Shown: positions 18,525 to 27,065 of the stretch, piece by piece
Layout: every line of letters starts with the position of its first letter
Position numbering within the stretch: the first letter of the stretch is position 1
Assembly (NCBI GenBank): GCA_902489855.1
Contig: CABUBS010000001.1
Coordinates: 1-44,446, forward strand
Length of the DNA: 44,446 nucleotides
Source of the DNA: an uncultured Collinsella sp.
GTDB taxonomy: Bacteria; Actinomycetota; Coriobacteriia; Coriobacteriales; Coriobacteriaceae
Direction: 5' to 3'
Notes under the pieces: generated by a model
Database searches by the model: none
Told to the model about the DNA's origin: nothing
Seen by the model: only the letters and a program-made list of their open reading frames with translations
Made by a program: the position numbers and the translations under genes

Positions 18525-19913
18525 ATGACTCAGCACCGGTTTCCCGAAGGTTTCCTCTGGGGTGCTTCCACCAGCGCTTTTCAGGTTGAGGGTGGGTATG
18601 ATGAAGGAGGCAAAGGTCCGGCAACCACCGATCGCGGCCCGGGGCGTCCCGGCATCGCCGATAACAAGATCGCCTCGGACCACTATCATCACTGGCGTGA
18701 GGATGTCGACCTCATGGCCGAGCTCGGCATCAAGGTCTACCGGATGGGTTTCGCTTGGAGCCGCATCATGCCCGATGCCTCGGGGGATCCCAATCCTGAG
18801 GGCTTGGCGTTTTATGACCAGCTGATTGACTACCTGCTGGAGCGAGGGATCGAGCCCTTGGTCACCCTGTATCACTTCGAATGACCGAGTGCGTTGGTCG
18901 AGGCCTTCGGCGGCTGGAAGAGCCGTAAGATGATCGACTTCTATGTGCGCTATGCCGAAATCTGCTTCACGCACTTCAAGGGGCGCGTCAAGCGCTGGGT
19001 TACCGTGAATGAACAGCTAATTGCGACCTCCGCGCCCAGCAACACGGGTGACACCGAAACCGATCCGCGCCAACGGCAGAAGAACGCCTACCAGATGAGC
19101 TATCATGTCGCTCTTGCCGAGCATCGCGCCATCGCGTGCCTGCGACAGATCGACCCCGATGCGCAGATCGGCCCCGTTGTCGCCATGCAGGTGGTCAACC
19201 CGCGGACGAGCGCTTCGGCGGATGTGCTTGCGGCCATGAACGCCGAGGAGATGATGCAGAACTACCTGCTCGACCTGAGTGTGCGCGGCGACATCTCGCC
19301 TTATGCGCGCTATTACCTGGAGCGCGAAGGTTTCTACCCTGTTGTTGAGTGCGGGGACCACGACATCCTGGTCGCGACGAGGCCCGATTTTCTTGGGGTG
19401 AACTACTATTTCAGCAATTGTGCGCATGAGCGCACGGAGCCCATCCGCTTCGACCGGTTCCCTCCGTGGTCGGGCGGGGATTTCGAACTCTGCGATAACC
19501 CTGCGATCGCGCCGACCGAGTGGATGTCGAACGGCATCGACCCCCTTGGGCTTCGCGTGGGCATGCGCAAGCTCTACGATCGCTACCAGCTTCCGATGAT
19601 CGTCACGGAGAACGGCATGGCGCTTTCCGAGTCACTTGACGAGGAGAACAGGGTGCATGATACCGTGCGCATCGAATACCTTTCACGACATTTGGGCGAG
19701 GTCGAGGAGCTCATTCGCGAAGGCTATCCCGTCTTCGGCTACTGCGTTTGGAGCCTCATGGATCTATGCTCAAGTCATCAGGGGTTCACTAAGCGCTACG
19801 GCCTTCTGTATGTCGATCGCACGGAAACCGATGCGAAGCAATGCGCTCGTTTCAGGAAGGACAGCTTCTTCTGGTATCAGGACGTGATTAGAGAAAACGG
19901 CTTGCCCTGCTGA
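18525..19913 (+). pseudogene. GH1 6-phospho-beta-glucosidase interrupted by an in-frame stop
   Basis: 463 codons, the full length of a GH1 enzyme, with a single TGA at codon 120 (18882-18884) and the same frame open on both sides: VTLYHFE-stop-PSALVEAFGGWKSRK. The paralogue at 24033 reads YETPLALV here. A TGG-to-TGA or CGA-to-TGA change would explain it. Everything else is intact, including acid/base Glu163 (TVNEQ) and nucleophile Glu362 (VTENG), both after the stop. GH1 enzymes of this type split 6-phosphorylated beta-glucosides delivered by a PTS. Restart at the TTG 9 nt later would lack the first beta-strands. The stop may be a real mutation or a sequencing error. Confidence 0.85.
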
Positions 19914-19933
19914 GCGTCGGTGGTCCGACGAGA

Positions 19934-20737
19934 TTACTCGCCAGTACCGGAATCGGCTCCATAACGCCTCAGGTACTCCATGACTATCAAGTCGATGGCG
20001 GCAAGCGCACCGAACTTGCCCGTGTCGATGTTGTTGGTCACTCCGCAGCTCAGTATGCAGGAGGCATGGTTCCAGTAGGCGCTTGAGGTGTTTTGTGTGA
20101 TGGCGAGAAGACGACAGCCGGAGGCGGCGAGTGCGTTGACGATTTCTGGATAACGAATGGGGTATGTTCCCCCTATGCTGCAAATGATGGCGAGGCTGGA
20201 TTTGGTGAGCGATTGCGCGCAGGCGAGCTGCGATGAATAATCGAGGTAAAGCTCGATGAGGCGGTTCATGATGGTGAGCCTGCTTTGGAAGTAGCGGCCC
20301 ACGTCCCAGAGGAAGTGGTGGGAGAAGAACGCGACATGCCCGCTGTCGTGCAAATCATCGACAATGGCGGGCAGTTTCGCGATGTTTGCCGCCGAGATGG
20401 TCGTTTCGATATTGAGCAGGATCGCCTCCCGGTAGGATGCCAGAGCGCCTTCCGTGTCGTTTGACAGCTGTTCTACAAAGGCATGTGGAAACAACCCGGT
20501 TTTGAGGACGTCATGTTCAAGCTGGTTGCGCAGGTCCTTGAAATCAGCGAAACCCATAAACCGGCAGAATCGCGACACTGAAGCCTTCGAGACGAAGCAC
20601 ATGTCGGCGATTTCTCCAATCGAGAGCTCGCTCAGCTTGCTGTAGTTTTTCACCAGCGTGGTCGCTATCTCGTAGTTGGTGTCGTGCTGCATTGCGGTGT
20701 CGATGTAGTCAAGCAACCGTTCGGCAACCGATCCCAT
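19934..20737 (-). CDS. MurR/RpiR-family transcriptional regulator
   Basis: 267 residues. The N-terminal HTH domain (about 1-75) contains LSIGEIADMCFVSKASVSRFCRFMG, the classic RpiR recognition helix. The C-terminal SIS domain (about 110-250) binds a phosphosugar. It would sense a phosphorylated intermediate of the neighbouring pathway and control the PTS, GH1 and deacetylase genes. It is transcribed against the flanking genes and its start lies 104 nt from an operator at 20842-20862. Confidence 0.9.
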   Translation of the reverse strand: MGSVAERLLDYIDTAMQHDTNYEIATTLVKNYSKLSELSIGEIADMCFVSKASVSRFCRFMGFADFKDLRNQLEHDVLKTGLFPHAFVEQLSNDTEGALASYREAILLNIETTISAANIAKLPAIVDDLHDSGHVAFFSHHFLWDVGRYFQSRLTIMNRLIELYLDYSSQLACAQSLTKSSLAIICSIGGTYPIRYPEIVNALAASGCRLLAITQNTSSAYWNHASCILSCGVTNNIDTGKFGALAAIDLIVMEYLRRYGADSGTGE

Positions 20738-20841
20738 CGAGATGGATTATTCCATGATGGCTGTCCCCTTTATGCTCAGTGGCCCGAATAAGAGGGCCTC
20801 ATTTGACCAAACTATAGCTCAAACATGCCGGTATTCCTGCG

Positions 20842-20862
20842 GAGTTTCACGTTATGAAACTC
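20842..20862. promoter_or_regulatory. RpiR-type operator, 8-bp arms
   Basis: GAGTTTCA (20842-20849), CGTTA, TGAAACTC (20855-20862): a perfect inverted repeat with the same TTTCA-N5-TGAAA core as 18419-18433. It sits between the divergent rpiR and deacetylase genes, so it could control both. The rest of this 306-nt gap (20738-21043) has no other clear structure; TTGACC and TATAGC near 20800-20817 are only weak promoter candidates. Confidence 0.7.
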
Positions 20863-21043
20863 GCGTAGCCATCTCGCAACCTTGTGGCACAGCATGTAAC
20901 CGAGTTTGGATATAGCCGGCGTCATACTTAATGCAAGAAGAGACGACGAAGCTTGCCGCCCCGCCGGAACACGGCATCGGCTCTACACAGGGCATCGCTT
21001 CGTTGCTTTGCCGCTCGACGAGATATCGGTTGAGGAGGATCGG

Positions 21044-21811
21044 ATGAAGCGGTTATTGCTGCGCGCCGACGATTTAGGTTACAGCGACGGTGTTAATTGC
21101 GGGATAGCGGCCGCGGTCCAAGCGGGGCTCATTCGCTCGGTGGGCGTCATGACCAACATGCCGCTTGCAGAAAGCGGTTTGGCTCGCCTGCAAATCAAGG
21201 ATCTCTGCTTGGGCCAGCACACCAATATCTGCACGGGTAGGCCCCTCAGCGATTCCTCGCTCATCTCGAGCATCGTTGACGATGATGGCAATTTCAAGCG
21301 GAGCTCAGCATATCGCGCCGCCGCGCGGGCTGGGGAGGACTTCGTGGTGCTTGACGAGGTCATTATCGAAATCGAGGCGCAGTATCGGCGATTCCTTGAG
21401 CTCGTCGGGCGTGAGCCCGATTACTTCGAGGGACATGCGGTCGCAAGCCCCATGTTCTTCCGCGGCCTTGAGATCGTTGCCGAGCGTCACGGCCTGCCCT
21501 ATTTCGCGATGGGTGCTCCGGGCGAGCCAGTCACCTTTCGCTCGACGCCGGTGCTTTCCTATGTTCCCAAGGATTTCTCGTCATATGAAGCGGATCCCTT
21601 TGCGGCGCTTCGAGAGGCGCTTGAAACGACACCGGAAGGGATATGCCGTCTCATGGTGTTTCACCCAGGTTATATCGACGCGTACTTGCGAGATAACTCG
21701 ACCATGCTCGAGGCCCGCATCCGGGAAGCCGCGATGCTTGTCGACCCTGATGTCGCCGCATGGCTTGCAGAGCAGGACGTGGGGCTCGTGACGTACGCGG
21801 ACCTGACGTAA
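21044..21811 (+). CDS. ChbG/YdjC-family carbohydrate deacetylase
   Basis: 255 residues. The N-terminus has RADDLGYSDGVN, with the metal-binding Asp pair; LGQHTNICTGRP supplies a His and GHAVASP another ligand. This family removes an acetyl group from chito-oligosaccharides such as diacetylchitobiose-6-phosphate so that a 6-phospho-glycosidase can act. The start at 21044 follows GAGGAGG; the open frame back to 20906 has no ribosome site. With the PTS and GH1 genes it suggests that the regulon handles an N-acetylated disaccharide. Confidence 0.82.
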   Translation: MKRLLLRADDLGYSDGVNCGIAAAVQAGLIRSVGVMTNMPLAESGLARLQIKDLCLGQHTNICTGRPLSDSSLISSIVDDDGNFKRSSAYRAAARAGEDFVVLDEVIIEIEAQYRRFLELVGREPDYFEGHAVASPMFFRGLEIVAERHGLPYFAMGAPGEPVTFRSTPVLSYVPKDFSSYEADPFAALREALETTPEGICRLMVFHPGYIDAYLRDNSTMLEARIREAAMLVDPDVAAWLAEQDVGLVTYADLT

Positions 21812-21965
21812 GCGTCCGCTGGGGCAATCTCGCCAATTCACGCTGAATGGCGTACTGCCTGAAGCACGTCGTTGTGATTTTGAAGAGAGGTGGATGCGCT
21901 ATCTAGAGGGGAAGATGCCGCACACGGGCATCGATAGAGTTCACTGCAAAGATTGGAGCTGAAAC

Positions 21966-23258
21966 ATGGCGGTATTCGACAAGATCCAAAACATAATGGA
22001 TAAGACAATCGCACCTGTGGCAAGCAAGGTTGCTGACAGCAAGATGCTCGACGCCCTCATGGGCGGCATGATGTGCACGCTGCCCATGACCCTTGGCGTC
22101 TCGGTTATCGCGATTCTCATCAACTTCCCCATTCCGGGGTTCTCCGATTGGGTGGTTTCGAGCGGTCTCATGGCGACCGGCAACTCCATCCTCACCGTTA
22201 CCATGAACATGATGGGTATATACATCTCCTTCTTCATCGGTTTGAGGTGGGGTAAGGTATGCGGCCTTAGCGGTTATACCGGTGGCATCGTGAGCGGCGC
22301 GGTGTTTTTGGCATTCATGCCGCAGCAATCGTTCGAGGATATTCCCATGGCGAGTTTCATCAACACGTCGTACATGGGATCGAACGGCATCTTCGTCGCC
22401 ATTCTGCTTGGCCTGATCGTGCCGAAGGTGACAGCCATTTTGATGAGCAAGCTTGAAATCAAGCTCCCCGATATGGTTCCGCCCATGGTTGCAGACTCGC
22501 TGTCGCCGATGTTTGCCGCCATCGTGCTATTCACTGCGGTGTGGTTCGCCAAGTGGGGTCTTTCTTTCACCCCGTGGGGCAACCTGTTCGATATGATCAA
22601 CACCTTGATCGGCACGCCGGTCACGATGGTCGGTGCCTCTCCTTTGGCCTATATCATCGTGTGCTCGCTGCAGTCGATCTTCTGGTTCTTCGGTGTCCAC
22701 CCCAACGTGATGCTCAACTTCTACGCTCCGGTAATCATGGCTTGCAGCGCTGCTAACACCGAGGCCATCATCGCGGGCGAGGCACTGCCCTATGGCGCTT
22801 GGGCCGTCGTCGCGCTCGGCACCGCCATCGGTGGCCAGGCTAACGCCCTGGGCATCAGCATCTCGCTGCTCTTCACCAAGTCCGAGCGCTTCAAGGCGAT
22901 TCGCGGCATCGCGCTTGTTCCGTCGCTTTTCAATATCTCCGAGCCGCTCATGTTCGGTCTGCCGGTCGTGCTGAATCCCACGTACTTCATCCCGTTCGTG
23001 CTGAACATCCCGGTCTGCGCCATCGTGGTCCAGGCGCTTTACGCCCTCGGTCTTGGGGCTGCGTTCAATCCCACGATTCAGCTTCCCTGGGTGCTTCCCC
23101 AGCCGGTCATCGCATTCATGCAGGGCGGCATCGGGTGCCTGGTGATCTCGGTTGCGGTTTTGGCGGTGTCGGTGTTCATGTATACCCCCTTCACCCTTAT
23201 GGCTGATCGCCAGGCGTTGCGAGAGGAGCAGGCCGCTCTCGAGGAATCGGCCGCATAG
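21966..23258 (+). CDS. PTS IIC component, lactose/cellobiose family
   Basis: 430 residues with about ten membrane segments. This is the sugar channel of a PTS, which phosphorylates the disaccharide during uptake. Conserved parts include the N-terminal amphipathic segment (DKIQNIMDKTIAPVASKV), HPNVMLNFYAP in the middle and the NISEPLMFGLPVVLNP motif at about 320-335 typical of cellobiose and chitobiose IIC. Ribosome site GGAG. First of three PTS genes; 154 nt after the deacetylase gene, with no other gene clearly present in that gap. Confidence 0.93.
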   Translation: MAVFDKIQNIMDKTIAPVASKVADSKMLDALMGGMMCTLPMTLGVSVIAILINFPIPGFSDWVVSSGLMATGNSILTVTMNMMGIYISFFIGLRWGKVCGLSGYTGGIVSGAVFLAFMPQQSFEDIPMASFINTSYMGSNGIFVAILLGLIVPKVTAILMSKLEIKLPDMVPPMVADSLSPMFAAIVLFTAVWFAKWGLSFTPWGNLFDMINTLIGTPVTMVGASPLAYIIVCSLQSIFWFFGVHPNVMLNFYAPVIMACSAANTEAIIAGEALPYGAWAVVALGTAIGGQANALGISISLLFTKSERFKAIRGIALVPSLFNISEPLMFGLPVVLNPTYFIPFVLNIPVCAIVVQALYALGLGAAFNPTIQLPWVLPQPVIAFMQGGIGCLVISVAVLAVSVFMYTPFTLMADRQALREEQAALEESAA

Positions 23259-23306
23259 GGATTTTCATATTCACACCATCATTTTCCATGAGGTTGGGAG
23301 CGTAGG

Positions 23307-23603
23307 ATGAAACATATCGTACTTATGTGCGCCGCGGGCGCTTCGACGAGCATGCTGGTACAGCGCATGCAACAGGCGGCTGAAAAAGACGGTTTCGTGT
23401 GCACCATCGAGGCGCACCCTGTCAACCAAGCGGCGGAATATGCGGATAGCGACGTTATCCTGCTGGGACCGCAGGTTCGCTTTGAACTCAACAAGGTGAA
23501 GAATCAAGTGAACTGTCCGGTGGAGCCGATTGATATGACAGCGTATGGGACAATGAACGGCGAGGCCGTGCTCAAACAGGCTCGAAAGTTGCTGGGGGCA
23601 TAG
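23307..23603 (+). CDS. PTS IIB component, lactose/cellobiose family
   Basis: 98 residues. MKHIVLMCAAGASTSMLV contains the phosphorylation site Cys8 followed by the P-loop-like AGASTS. Later QVRFELNKVK is typical of the cellobiose IIB type. It takes phosphate from IIA and passes it to the sugar bound by IIC. It lies 48 nt after IIC and 2 nt before IIA. Confidence 0.93.
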   Translation: MKHIVLMCAAGASTSMLVQRMQQAAEKDGFVCTIEAHPVNQAAEYADSDVILLGPQVRFELNKVKNQVNCPVEPIDMTAYGTMNGEAVLKQARKLLGA

Positions 23604-23605
23604 CC

Positions 23606-23947
23606 ATGTCAGAGATCAAACAAGAAGCGATCGATCAGTTTGAAATGACGTGCTTCTCTATCGTCGCTCAGGTGGGGAGCGCGCGCAGCTGCTACCTCGA
23701 AGCGATAACCTGTGCCGAGAATGGTGATTTTGAGGCCGCCCGGAAACTTATCGACGAGGGCAACGTGGTGTTCAACGCAGGCCACGACGCTCACATGAAA
23801 CTGCTTCAGCAAGAGGCCAGCGGCGAGGAGCTGCCGTTTCGCATCATCTTGCTGCATGCGGAGGATCAGCTCATGAGCGCTGAGGGCTTCCGTATCCTTG
23901 CCGAGCGCTTCATCACGGTCTATCAACGCATGGGTGCAAGCGCCTAA
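23606..23947 (+). CDS. PTS IIA component, lactose/cellobiose family
   Basis: 113 residues, a helical trimer-forming IIA. The likely phosphorylated residue is His84 in ILLHAEDQLM, with Asp87 as the metal ligand shared by the trimer. It takes phosphate from HPr, whose gene is not in this window. Only 2 nt follow IIB, so the two are translationally coupled. A short gap with a ribosome site leads to the second GH1 gene. Confidence 0.93.
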   Translation: MSEIKQEAIDQFEMTCFSIVAQVGSARSCYLEAITCAENGDFEAARKLIDEGNVVFNAGHDAHMKLLQQEASGEELPFRIILLHAEDQLMSAEGFRILAERFITVYQRMGASA

Positions 23948-24032
23948 CTGATTATCTGACGGGAAGCCGGGACTGCCATGCAGCCCGTCTTCCCGTTTCA
24001 TGAAGATGTTTTCACGATCGAGGAGGTACCCA

Positions 24033-25520
24033 ATGGCATTTCCGGAAGGTTTCCTGTGGGGTGGCGCCACCGCCGCCAACCAGTATGAGGGCGGCTGGGA
24101 AGAGGGCGGCAAAGGACCGAACACCTCGGACGCCATGACCAGCGGTAGCCATACGGTGTCACGGCAGATAACGTGGCGTAATACCGCGACAGGGGAAACC
24201 GGCGCGCTTCCCGTGTATGCGGTTTGCGAGGAGGGACTTCCTGAAGGGATGGAGGTGGCGGTGGTTGATGGCTACTACTATCCCAGCCACACGGCCACCG
24301 ACTTCTACCACCACTACGCCGAGGACATCGCCCTCATGGGCGAGATGGGCTTCAAGTGCTTCCGCCTGTCCATGAACTGGGCGCGCATCTTCCCCACGGG
24401 CGAGGAGGCTGAGCCCAACACCGAGGGTCTAGCGTTCTACGACGCCGTGTTTGACGAGTGCGCTAAGTACGGCATCGAACCGCTCGTGACGCTCTCGCAC
24501 TACGAGACCCCGCTCGCGCTCGTGAACAAGTACGGCGGTTGGAAGAGCCGCGAGCTCATCGACCTGTTCGTGCGCTACGCCACCTGCGTCATGAAGCACT
24601 ATCAGGGCAAGGTGAAGTACTGGCTCACCTTCAACGAGATCAACATGATGAGCATGGGGAGCTTCATGGCGGGCGGGCTTACGGATGGGAGCCCCCATGC
24701 GAAGGCCCAGGCGGCGCACAACCAGTTCGTGGCGTCTGCCCTTACGGTTCGGTCGGCGCACCAAATCTCCCCTAAGATCATGGTGGGTCAGATGCTCGCG
24801 TACAACCCCATCTACTCCTATTCCGCCGACCCCGCCGATCATCTGCTCGCCATGGAACGCGAGCGTGACGCGCTGTGGTATGCCGACGTGCAGGTGGGCG
24901 GCCACTATCCCGCCTATCGCTTGAGGGAGATGGAGCGCGAGGGCATCAAGCTGGAAATGGGCGAGAACGACCTTGAGCTTCTCGCAACCTATCCGGCAGA
25001 TTTCCTGTCGTTCTCGTGCTACGGAGGCTCGACGGTATCGTTGCGCCAGAAGGAGCTCGAGGTCGCGTCCGGCAATCTCGCTTTCGGCATGGTGAAAAAC
25101 CCCTACCTCGAGACCAACGCCTGGGGCTGGGCGACCGATCCGTACTGCCTGCGCATCGCCTTGAACGAGCTCTACGACCGCTATCACAAGCCGCTTTGGA
25201 TCGTGGAGAACGGTATCGGCTGGAGCGACGAGGTGAAGGCCGACGGCTCCATCCATGACGGCTACCGCATCGACTACCTGCGCAAGAACATCCAGAGCAT
25301 GGAGGATGCCGTGGAACTCGACGGCGTGGACCTCATGGGCTACACCATGTGGGGCTGCATCGACCTGGTCAGCGCCGGCACGGGCGAGATGCGCAAGCGC
25401 TACGGCTTCGTCTACGTCGACCGCGACGACGAGGGCAAGGGCACGCTCGCGCGCAGCCGCAAGGACAGCTTCTATTGGTACAAGAAGGTCATCGAGAGCA
25501 ACGGCGAGGACCTGGACTAA
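24033..25520 (+). CDS. GH1 6-phospho-beta-glucosidase
   Basis: 495 residues. It starts MAFPEGFLWGGATAANQYEGG. The acid/base Glu202 lies in TFNEIN and the nucleophile Glu392 in IVENGIG. An insertion of about 45 residues near the front (from TSGSHTVSR to VVDGYYYP) is typical of one bacterial 6-phospho-beta-glucosidase subgroup and is absent from the paralogue at 18525. Start at 24033 after GAGGAGG; an upstream in-frame ATG at 24000 lacks a ribosome site. It would split the phospho-disaccharide made by the PTS, covering the function lost in the interrupted paralogue. Confidence 0.93.
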   Translation: MAFPEGFLWGGATAANQYEGGWEEGGKGPNTSDAMTSGSHTVSRQITWRNTATGETGALPVYAVCEEGLPEGMEVAVVDGYYYPSHTATDFYHHYAEDIALMGEMGFKCFRLSMNWARIFPTGEEAEPNTEGLAFYDAVFDECAKYGIEPLVTLSHYETPLALVNKYGGWKSRELIDLFVRYATCVMKHYQGKVKYWLTFNEINMMSMGSFMAGGLTDGSPHAKAQAAHNQFVASALTVRSAHQISPKIMVGQMLAYNPIYSYSADPADHLLAMERERDALWYADVQVGGHYPAYRLREMEREGIKLEMGENDLELLATYPADFLSFSCYGGSTVSLRQKELEVASGNLAFGMVKNPYLETNAWGWATDPYCLRIALNELYDRYHKPLWIVENGIGWSDEVKADGSIHDGYRIDYLRKNIQSMEDAVELDGVDLMGYTMWGCIDLVSAGTGEMRKRYGFVYVDRDDEGKGTLARSRKDSFYWYKKVIESNGEDLD

Positions 25521-25544
25521 CCCTATGGGACAGGGGATAAGATT

Positions 25545-26453
25545 ATGGACTGCTATTTCGGTATAGATGCGGGCGGCACTCAGGTGAAATGGGCGGTGGT
25601 GAACGCCGACTACCACATTGAGGAGCACGGAAGTATCCCAACATGCACCTCGCCCGCCGACCAGGTTATCGAAACGTTCCGCTCGGTGATCGAGCCCCAT
25701 CGCGCCCGGGTGAGGGGTGTGGGAATAAGTATGCCCGGAGTCTTTTCCGAAGGCGATTCCGATGGCGTGGTTGGGGGAGGCGGCGCCCTTCACTGTTTGG
25801 ACGGATATCCGCTCGGTCGCATCTTGCGCGAGAGCGCGGGGCTTCCCGTAACCATCGAGAACGATGCGATGTGCGCGGCACTGGGAGAATATGCCGTCGG
25901 CGCGCTGAAGGGGGTCTCCCTGGGGTTGATGGTGGTGATCGGTACGGGTCTCGGCGGTGCCATCGTTGCTGACGGTCACATCTTGCGAGGCGCGCACAAT
26001 CTCGCCGGCACCGTGTGCTTTGTGAGCAACGATGTGCGCAAGCCCGTGACCTTTGGGTCGGTGTACGGTGATGTCACCAGCTGGCGGGCGCTCCGAGACC
26101 AGGTGTGTGCGGCGAAGGGGATTGATCCGACCGATGATATCGACGGATATCGGATTTTCTCTTGGATTGAAGAGGGGGATGAGGACGCTCGTCGCGGTCT
26201 GGATGCATACGCGTTGGTCTTCGACAACATGCTGATGGGGTTGCAGTCGGTCATCGACCCTGAGGTCATCGTGGTCGGCGGCGGAATCAGCGCCCGTCCC
26301 GAGCTGTTTGAGGCATTTGAGCGCATGATGGATCAGGCTCACGTTCTTCCCATCATACCGAGGCCCTGCATCAAGCCAGCACAGAACGGCAACGATGCCA
26401 ATTTGCTTGGCGCTGTGCGCACGCTGCGCCGCTCGCTTGGCGAGTGCGATTGA
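25545..26453 (+). CDS. ROK-family sugar kinase
   Basis: 302 residues. The N-terminal phosphate loop is FGIDAGGTQVKWAVV, and GIGTGLGG-like VIGTGLGGAIVADGHIL follows near 130. The Cys-rich zinc motif of ROK repressors and many glucokinases is absent; the usual GE(I/F)GH stretch reads NLAGTVCFVSN. It has no DNA-binding domain. Likely substrate is glucose, GlcNAc, glucosamine or a beta-glucoside released by the GH1 enzymes. It is 24 nt after the GH1 gene and ends the operon before two terminators. Confidence 0.85.
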   Translation: MDCYFGIDAGGTQVKWAVVNADYHIEEHGSIPTCTSPADQVIETFRSVIEPHRARVRGVGISMPGVFSEGDSDGVVGGGGALHCLDGYPLGRILRESAGLPVTIENDAMCAALGEYAVGALKGVSLGLMVVIGTGLGGAIVADGHILRGAHNLAGTVCFVSNDVRKPVTFGSVYGDVTSWRALRDQVCAAKGIDPTDDIDGYRIFSWIEEGDEDARRGLDAYALVFDNMLMGLQSVIDPEVIVVGGGISARPELFEAFERMMDQAHVLPIIPRPCIKPAQNGNDANLLGAVRTLRRSLGECD

Positions 26454-26502
26454 TTGGCGGCTGGTGGCCCGACTCGCGGCCTCCTGTCCTAAAAAAGAGT
26501 AT

Positions 26503-26541
26503 GGGCTCCTTCGTTCATTCGAACGAAGGAGCCCACGTTTT
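26503..26541 (+). terminator. Terminator 1 of the sugar operon
   Basis: GGGCTCCTTCGTT (26503-26515) and AACGAAGGAGCCC (26522-26534) form a perfect 13-bp stem, then ACGTTTTG. An A-run (26491-26496) precedes it, so it may also work on the other strand. Confidence 0.85.
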
Positions 26542-26547
26542 GTAAGG

Positions 26548-26585
26548 GGCCTCCTGGCGAATTTTCATTCGCCAGGAGGCCTTTT
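26548..26585 (+). terminator. Terminator 2 of the sugar operon
   Basis: GGCCTCCTGGCGAA (26548-26561) and TTCGCCAGGAGGCC (26568-26581) form a perfect 14-bp stem, then TTTT. It lies 13 nt after the stem of terminator 1. Confidence 0.88.
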
Positions 26586-26606
26586 GCCGGGGGCGAAACA
26601 TGCCCT

Positions 26607-26809
26607 TGGGCAGTTGGTTCAGATACGTATTTTTCAGAGGGTGTGTAAAGGCCGACCTGAGCCCGATTGGGCTGAATTTGACTATCTGAACCGGTGGAGA
26701 CGCTCATATAAGGGGGAGAAAGGTTGTCATGGGGCTCAAAGTGACTTCAAACCACTCTATTAGCGCCAAGAAGCACGGCCAAAAAATACGTATCTGAACT
26801 AACTGTCCA
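26607..26809. mobile_element. MITE-like element with 27-nt inverted ends
   Basis: GTTCAGATACGTATTTTT (26617-26634) is inverted at 26782-26799. Extended outwards, the ends match over about 27 nt with two mismatches (GGRCAGTTRG precedes the core in both). The interior of about 145 nt contains no gene. TATCTGAAC or its complement occurs at 26617-26625, 26683-26691, 26791-26799 and again at 26908-26916 in the next hairpin. No target-site duplication is evident. With 26883-26970 it fills most of the 612-nt gap between the ROK gene and purE, where I see no gene. Confidence 0.55.
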
Positions 26810-26882
26810 CAACCCTCCGCAAACCTTTCATTCCAACCCAAATCAGCCAACGTACGTCATAGCAATCCCCGGTAGGTCGAGG

Positions 26883-26970
26883 GGTGCTTTGCGGGCGGGA
26901 CAGGCTTTATCTGAACGACTTTGCAAAGCAACCGGAGTGAAGATAAAGCCTGGCCCGCCCGCAAAGCACC
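26883..26970. repeat. Giant hairpin with a 30-bp stem
   Basis: The 30 nt at 26883-26912 (starting GGTGCTTTGCGGG) are repeated inverted at 26941-26970 with one mismatch. The 28-nt loop contains CTTTGCAAAG. No U-run follows, so it is not a simple terminator. A mobile palindrome of MITE or REP type is likely. Confidence 0.65.
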
Positions 26971-26973
26971 ACG

Positions 26974-27002
26974 CAGACCGCAGGGACGGGAGCAGCTATA
27001 CT
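26974..27002 (+). promoter_or_regulatory. Possible promoter for purE-sortase
   Basis: -10 TATACT (26997-27002) is strong; the -35 position at 17 nt reads CAGACC, which is poor. It lies just after the giant hairpin and 64 nt before purE. Confidence 0.4.
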
Positions 27003-27065
27003 ACTCTCAGTAGTTAAGGGTCGCGGATCCGCCGCGTCACCGCTCTCAACAGGAGGTCTTTGTTT

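Noticed and set aside
18882..18884. TGA in the first GH1 gene as a selenocysteine codon
   Set aside because: The position is not catalytic, the paralogue has Thr there, and I see no clear stem-loop element directly after it. A nonsense mutation or sequencing error is simpler.
21894..21962. 22-codon reading frame before the PTS IIC gene
   Set aside because: It has a ribosome-like AGAGGTGG very close to its ATG, but no recognisable sequence and no sign of conservation to judge from. It could be a leader peptide, but I do not call it.
26983..26989. GGGACGG near the purE promoter as another family copy
   Set aside because: No complementary arms flank it, so it may be a chance match.
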